A stretch of 64,000 nt of DNA, taken from contig NW_006768772.1 in the NCBI RefSeq assembly GCF_000204055.1, positions 1,920,071-1,984,070 on the forward strand, given 5' to 3'. The stretch is from Melampsora larici-populina 98AG31 (lineage: Eukaryota > Basidiomycota > Pucciniomycetes > Pucciniales > Melampsoraceae). The notes below the pieces were generated by a model that worked only from the letters and a program-made list of their open reading frames with translations, was not told the DNA's origin and searched no databases. The translations under genes and the position numbers were made by a program. This document shows, in pieces, positions 56,313 through 64,000 of the stretch. Numbering within the stretch: the first letter of the stretch is position 1; every line of letters starts with the position of its first letter.

Positions 56313-59050
56313 TTGTCAAAGCACGATATTTATCAACAGCTCGATCATCAATCTTTCAAACATCATTCCCAAATCAGCACAAGTTCAAGGAAAAAGGGTC
56401 AAAACCAACACACACACAAACACAAGTCCTGGTGGGATAAAGAAAACCTCAACCCCGTCCTAAAAAAACAAAATAGGGCACGAAGATGGATGATCACCAA
56501 TCTACCCGAAGCTCACAAGTGCTATGCGGAATGGCAACAATACTTCAAAACTCAGATCCTCTCAGCTAAAACAACTCACTGGAAGTATTTCCTAGGCTCT
56601 AGCTCCAGCACCACAACCTTTAAGACATATACCCAGCCAATCTTGTTGAACAAAGTTGCACCTTTACAAAATCAAGATGGGTCCATTGCAAAGGGAAAAA
56701 CAAGCAGGCCTGATTACTATTCAATGGTACCTTGATATCTATCAGCTATCCCCACCAAACTTTGGAACCACCACCACCATCACAACACATTCTCATACCC
56801 ACAAGCAGAGCCCAACAAACTAAACAAGATCATTACCAGACTCCCAAACAGAAAGCAATGAAGACAAAAGCTCCAATGAATTGTTAAAATTAGCACTCCC
56901 AGCCATTGAAAACAAACTCTGTGTTCTATTCAATGTCTGCTTCAAATTTAGTCACTTCCCAGATAATTGGCAGAAAGCCATCATGATTATAATTTGCAAG
57001 GCTGGTAAAGACACCTGCTCAAATCCTAATGCTTACAGACCAATTGCCCTCTTAAGCTGCTCAGGCAAAATTTTGGAACAAATAATCCCCAGTAGGATAT
57101 CTCTCATGGCAGAAAGCTTCAAGAGCATCTTACCAAACTACTTGGGAGGAAGAAGGCAACATAGCACTGAAGATGAATTGGTCATCTTAATTTCATGGAT
57201 TAAGGGACAATGGAGAAGAGGGGAAATAGCTTTGGCTTTTAGACTTACAGAGTGTACCCATCAGTCCACAATGAAGAACTTTGGTACATTTTACACATCA
57301 ATAACGGCCCCAAATATCTCCTACACCCAGTCTGAGGATTCCTCACTGAACACACCACCAACCTCAGACTCTAGGATTCCATTTCAAATACTTTCATCAT
57401 TAAATCAGAAGAGGGCTGCCACAAGGGTGCCCACTATCACTCATCCTATATATTATTTGTAATTCTTTATCCTTGGTGAACAAACTCTAAACCCATCAAC
57501 AAGTGATGTATTGCTTGATTTTATAGACAACATAGTCCATGTAGTGGCCTCAAAATCAATTCAAGAGAACACCACAAAACTCAACAACCATGCTAACTAT
57601 TTGCTAGAGTGGGCAAAGAAACATTGGGCAAACTTTGACAATTGAATTGTACAACTTGTGCATTCCACCAAACAAAATGTTGGAGTTATGGTTATGCTCT
57701 CAAAGTCTTTGTGGTTTAGTGTGAAGATCTTAGTGATCAATGGTGGATTGATCTTGGGTTTTTGTTCCCTTTTTTTAACTTGTCATTTTAGATATTACAT
57801 CATATAACTCAATGTAGATTGTGAGGTCATTTTATATGATTTCATTTTTGTGTTAGAGTGTTTTGTTGTTTTGTATATAACCCAAGTTCAAACCACTGTC
57901 TAAAAATCTTCTCTTCATCAGACTGTTTCTTTTATAAATCTTACCATAAGCTTTTTATATCAAAGTATCTTTCTTTGATCTTATACTAAGATTTGTATTT
58001 TGTTTGTTGGGAATCAGTCCAACACAAAATAAACCCAGTGTTGCTACCTTTCACACTAGGGGGAAACATGCTACAACCCAAAAATGAAGTAAGATGGTTA
58101 GGACTATGGATGGACCCCAAACTAACTTTTAACAGTCATATCAATCAGATTAAAAAGACCAATTTCAGCAGCTCATTTGAATAAACAAATGTTCCTCAGG
58201 TCTTTCCTCAAAAGAATTCAAGAAACTACTCTCAGCTGTTTTAATCCCACAAATCCTTCATGGCAGTATAGTGTGGTTTATCAAAGAGAACAACAAGGAA
58301 ACCAAATTATTAGACAAAATTCAAAATGCTACTAACAAAATTGCAGTTGGTGTGTTCAAAGTCATATCAAACCAGACAATGGCTCACAACACATACCTCA
58401 CAGCTTTCAAGTGGATGGCTGTACAACAAAATCACAAATTCTTATTAAAGAGATTATCTGCCCCTGTCACCCACCCAACACATATTTTTATCAAACACAA
58501 ACTGACCCAGCAGACAGAGTGGACAGACACCTTGGACCCAATTCAGGATCCAATCAACTACAAGTAATTAAAAAAACTAGCCCAAAAAGACATTGAAACT
58601 ATCTATGCTCATCCAATTGTGCCACAGGTAAAATGCACAGGTAAAACCCAAAATCTAGAGCTCAAAAAATAAGAAGCACAAAGAATCATACCCCAACAAA
58701 TTGAAGAAGAAGAACAAGACAGCAATGTAATTATCATTTTTACCAATGGCTCAGTTACTCAAGAAGGTGGGGATGCAGAAGGGGTCTCAAAGACTATAAG
58801 CCTAGCACAATCCACAAATCTCAACAATGATTTCTCTGATCATGAATGGAGCTCTTAGGGTTACTTCTGGTAGCTGAGTTAGCTAATGATCTCTCCAAAT
58901 AAATAAGACCAAGTCCTACTAATTTTGCTTGTTTTAATGACAACCAAGGTGCAATAAGATCAAGCCAAAATACCCCCAAGGTTACAGCAGGACAACATCT
59001 CCTTATTCAAATAAAAACTTAATTGATGAAACTACCCAAGATTGTAGACT
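56313..59050 (+). pseudogene. LINE (non-LTR) retrotransposon remnant
   Basis: Plus-strand pieces follow a fungal LINE ORF2 in order. The linker after the endonuclease reads KSWWDKENLNPVLKKQNRA and LPEAHKCYAEWQQYFK (56313-56735). Reverse transcriptase reads DNWQKAIMIIICKAGKD, NAYRPIALLSCSGKILE and LGGRRQHSTEDELVIL (56881-57250), then decays by frameshifts. The thumb reads NEVRWLGLWMDPKLTFNSHI (about 58090-58150). A worn RNase H region (VIIIFTNGSVTQEGGDAE) lies near 58728-58790. Related elements normally have an intact ORF of over 1,000 residues. This copy has many stops and frame changes and a solo LTR inside it, so it is old. The endonuclease domain upstream is not visible, consistent with 5' truncation. 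Confidence 0.85.
57678..58024. mobile_element. Solo LTR inserted in the LINE
   Basis: The ends are inverted: TGTTGGA at 57678 and TCCAACA ending at 58024. CAAAA at 57673-57677 and 58025-58029 is a 5-bp duplication. No internal gag-pol is present, so the rest was removed by recombination between two LTRs. The ends resemble copia LTRs. Confidence 0.88.
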
Positions 59051-60112
59051 CACCCAAACTGTTCTCCTTTTCTTGCCAGTCTGTACTTCAAATTACAAGA
59101 TCTGCACACATTTATACTTTTTTACAGGATCTTATAGACCAAAGAACTTGTCCAAAGAACAAGTAGTCTGAAGTTAAACAATTTGACCAGTCCACCAACT
59201 GTTCACTCCCATATAACTAGGTTCTTCTGAAATAACACACCAGAGACATCAAACTATTTAATCTTGGTTACAGATTTTTGCCAGACACTACTAAGTACCA
59301 TTATGACAGTTCTTTTATGCTTCAAATTTACTTCAGTTGTCCAATCCTATGTAACTGGGCTCGCCGCTCTAGAATAAGAAACCAGAGACAGAAACCTGTT
59401 GAATTGTGTCTGGCAAACACTACCTTTGTGACAGTTTTCCATAATTTCTTTCACCTGACCTAATAAGTCCATAACCCCATTTCTCTACCTTCCCATTCCT
59501 TATGATTTTATCCATTCCTCAAAATTTCATTTCATCCAAACCTAAACCAACATTTCCCAATTACTTTGTTTTTCAAACATCTCTATTACTACTTTCTCCC
59601 CAACAATAAAGAAAAAAACAATTTATTTCACATCACACATACACACACAAAAAGAAACTTTGAAAAAGGACTATCTGGTTCAAAAAAAAGTAAAGGATAG
59701 GTTTATTGAAAATAAAAAGAAAAATCAATCACTCGAAAAAAACATCCTTCAAAACATATCAAAAATCGAAAATCCTTCAAACCAAACCAAACCAAACCAA
59801 AAAAAACCCATCAATCTAAACTAATCTGTACCATACCCATACCCATAATCAAAAAAAAATCTTTCAATCTCAAGAATAATAAGACATTCAATAATTTTTT
59901 CTTGGGGGTGGAAAATGAGGGTTGCTTTTGTAGAAAAAAAAGAAAGAAAAGGAAACAAAAAAGACTCATGATTCTTTTCACAATATGAATGGGAAAAGAA
60001 TGTGCGTGTTTGTGTTAAAGGTTGTTTTTTGAGTTCTGCTTTTGATGAATCACTTCTTCTGTATGACCACTCCAGAAAAAAAAGGGACGATGACCAGGAT
60101 AAGGTGTAGGAT
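59051..60112. other. LINE tail and intergenic sequence
   Basis: Two similar stretches flank 59240 and 59400 (CAGAGACA, TGCCAGACAC / TGTCTGGCAA), hinting at an inverted repeat around 59275-59415. An AACCA-type microsatellite lies at about 59778-59805. No gene supported. Confidence 0.4.
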
Positions 60113-61387
60113 TTAATGAGTGGCAGTAGTAGGAGTGGTCACTTCTTCTTCAATCGTTAAATTCGCAAGACTGTAACCTGCAGCAGTGAGACCGTCTAAG
60201 AAAAAAAATCATCAGTTCATGAAACCCAAACGGGTGAATGGAAGTTAGAAGAAGTTGAACAAACCATCAAGTCCAGGGATCGATGATGAAGGTTTTCCAA
60301 GTCCAGCAGCAATAAACCGTTTACCAGCATCTTCAATCCTCGCACGTACAGAAGTAGGAGGATTGAGATTACTCAACTCACCCTCAGAAGAAGGTGGTCT
60401 GTTCGAATTCGTTCCACCCACCGTATGAGCCGTAGTAACATGATCAATCAATTCTTGAACCTGAGCTTGAACGATCGGATTAGCCTGAGGCGGAGGAGCA
60501 CGACCAGAAGTACCAGAGATCGAAGCTCGATTACGAGCCGCAAGAGCTCCCATACTTGGACGTCGACCTAGTCCACCATTCCCACCACCACCATTCACAG
60601 AAGCCATAGATGAAGCACGAGAATGTAAGGATTGAGATGCATTGGATCTTGATCGAGGTCGGTTTTGAACCGAACTAAGGATATGAACTACGTCTGGACC
60701 ATTATAGGCTCTTAACTTGGCTGCCTTTTGACCCAGAAGTTGTGAGTTTGTTAATGCAGGTGGAGGATTAGAAAGAACGCTCAAGAACGCTCGCTTGGCT
60801 AAAATGTCAAGAGATGAGAATGAGAGTTAGCATTAACCAAGAAAAAAACGGAGATGGGATAGAAAAAAAAAGAAAAATAGAGGATTTAGGAAGAACTTAC
60901 CTACACCAGGATCAGCAAAGACGACGAGACAAGAAGTATCATCGACCCATTTGATCTTAAACCCACCACGATCATCTTCCCAATCAGCAAAGACAAGTTG
61001 AATATCACGAGTTTTTAAATCTTTACTAAACTCAGTAAGTTGTAAGATCCGAGTCACCGAATTAGGATTATGAACCAAAGCAGCAGGAGTACTAGAGGCT
61101 TGATTGAAAGCAGAGCCCGGTTGATGATTTACAATAAAGGTCGAAGAAGGAGACGTAGCAGCAGTAGAAGAAGGAGGAGGAAATGAAGAATGGGTTGAAA
61201 CGTTTGATGGTGACATCGAACTAGTTTCAGCAGCGTTACCCATTAGATTATTAGTTGGACTGATTTGAGAATGAATAGATTGAGTTTGATGATGATGTTG
61301 ATGGTGTTGTTGTTGATGTTGTTGATTAGAAGTGATGATTGGATTGGTGTAAGGAAGAGGAGCTGGCATTGGGATTGGAGTTGACAT
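60113..61387 (-). CDS. R3HCC1-like RRM-domain protein
   Basis: Three exons: 61387-60901, 60798-60265 and 60195-60113 (1104 bases, 367 residues, phases agree). The start is MSTPIPMPAPLPYT. The N-terminus is Gln/His/Ser-rich and low complexity. A compact domain at about residues 115-175 reads LQLTEFSKDLKTRDIQLVF, then GGFKIKWVDDTSCLVVFADP, AKRAFLSVL. This resembles the RRM-like domain at the C-terminus of R3HCC1 and R3HCC1L, where KWVDDTHAL is characteristic. The rest is Ser/Arg/Gly-rich and probably disordered. No R3H motif is visible. Related proteins are little studied and an RNA-binding role is inferred. If the second intron is retained the protein ends GLDGLFNFF. Splicing adds an acidic Thr-rich tail. 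Confidence 0.75.
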
Positions 61388-62690
61388 GGTTTTTGATTTT
61401 TGATTTGATGAATGGATGTGGTTTTGATTTGTAAAAGACAGCTTAAAGTGTTGAAGAACTGTTGAAGACTTGAAAATTAAATTCAAAATCTGATCGATTT
61501 AACAATTTAATTTGTAATTCGAATCAATTCAATTCACTTTACTTTGAATTTCAACATCACCAATACACGTGGAAGTCTCTCAAGTAGTAATCAATCAGGC
61601 AACAGTCTCTAGACTTCTAAACATCAATCAAACACATCTTGGATCCATCAGATCACTTGGACTTCAATCAAGAAAATTTTACAAGGATTTGTAGCACTAT
61701 CTAAACACCTCTGGTTATATATGTATCTGGTTTTTGACTCAAACTTATTCATAATTTGCTCTCAGTACCAAGATTTACTATGAGCAGAGATCACAAAAAG
61801 AAGTCAAGTTTTCTAAAGCTGTCTACACCACAACTCATGTCAAGCAAAGAATTCATGACCCTTTACATAGATCCATGACATTGACAGAACAAAAGGAAGA
61901 AGAGAATCCAATAAATCTGAGTACATGCACAGAAACTCAAGGAATGAATCATGCAAACCCTCATCAAAGAACTCTCAACCGCTCAGACTATCCGACCTAC
62001 ATATCCCGTGAGAACCAATAAATCCACGGAAACTTTCGGGATGAACTCACATGGATCGGTACTGTACCGTTCACAGTATCACCTTTCGGAACGGGCAATT
62101 TCGGAAATCTTCAAACTGTGTTATGATCGAACCCGATCCATACACATAGAATATTTGAAGAACACCACAAAAAGATTATCCAAAAGAAATTGTGGTATGT
62201 AAAGGAATATCCTGCAATCTCAAATCATAGGATTTAATAAGAATAATAGATGAACTAATTTTGTTTAATATATGATCCAGATTCGAAAAGTAAGATCTAA
62301 AGATGAACGGAATGAAGATGATTCGATCAAGTCAATCAGGATTAAAAGTAAATCCATAATAAAAGAAATGAAGATTAAGAAAGATACTGATGAAGGAATT
62401 GATGATATGTAGTTGATTGGAAGAGACAGTTTAAGGCTTAGAAGTTCGATAGGATATAGTCGAACTGAGAGATGGATTTCAAGTAGTAAGATATGTGAAG
62501 AAGAGGTGTGTAAATGTTTCAATTTCTTTTTAGAAATGAAGTTATTTAGAGTAAAGATAAGGTAAGCTAGTATTTTCCAAATTCATTAGATTGATTGATT
62601 GATTGATTGATTAGGGATTCACATTTAAATTGAGTGGTTTTTGGTTTTTGGGGGTTTAGGAAACCGATTCACTAAAACTCAACTCCTTTA
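61388..62690. other. Divergent promoter region
   Basis: About 1.3 kb between the R3HCC1-like gene (minus) and the fumarase gene (plus). Both promoters should be here. A frame at 61951-62202 has no motif. A GATT microsatellite lies near 62590-62612. Confidence 0.5.

Positions 62691-64000
<1,310 letters not shown>

Overview
The window is eukaryotic nuclear DNA, almost certainly from a rust fungus (Pucciniales, Basidiomycota). The host genes have many short GT-AG introns (about 46 to 90 bases), intergenic DNA is AT-rich, and the transposon set (KDZ transposase with a cysteine cluster, hAT, Ty1/copia, Ty3/gypsy, CRE-like LINE, tyrosine recombinase) is typical of the group. Species cannot be named from sequence alone.

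The left edge (1-7.9 kb) is mostly non-coding. It carries two broken minus-strand host-gene fragments: a TatD-like nuclease piece and the C2 region of a VPS34-type PI 3-kinase. Each lies just before a copy of the same ~200-bp repeat. From 7.9 to about 36 kb is a stack of nested transposons. A minus-strand hAT transposase gene is split by a complete copia element (8390-14472) with two LTRs and a 5-bp target duplication. After an assembly gap come a chromodomain gypsy end with its 3' LTR, a tyrosine recombinase gene that the gypsy interrupts, and a second gypsy (gypsy2) on the minus strand. gypsy2 appears to be split just upstream of its gag start by a ~10.6-kb KDZ element.

The proposed KDZ element (about 25137-35753) is the most interesting object. 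It has two divergent multi-exon genes: an unrecognised 576-aa protein (minus) and a 981-aa KDZ transposase (plus). At both ends are clusters of a 12-bp perfect palindrome, CAGACCGGTCTG. The transposase reading frame is intact in all 11 exons, except for one 383-bp MITE whose removal with one target duplication restores the frame exactly.

From 36 to 49 kb lie a rust-type pseudogene, an unclassified fungal transposase broken by several stops, and several palindromic or foldback MITEs with clear target duplications. The right part (50.5-64 kb) is host sequence: a DCAF11/WDR23-like WD40 gene, an LSB5-like VHS-GAT gene, a gene with an R3HCC1-like RRM domain, and the 5' part of a class II fumarase gene running off the window. 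A decayed LINE carrying a solo LTR sits among them. Nearly all in-frame stops in the dead transposons look like CGA to TGA or CAR to TAR, as expected from C-to-T mutation (RIP-like or methyl-cytosine decay).
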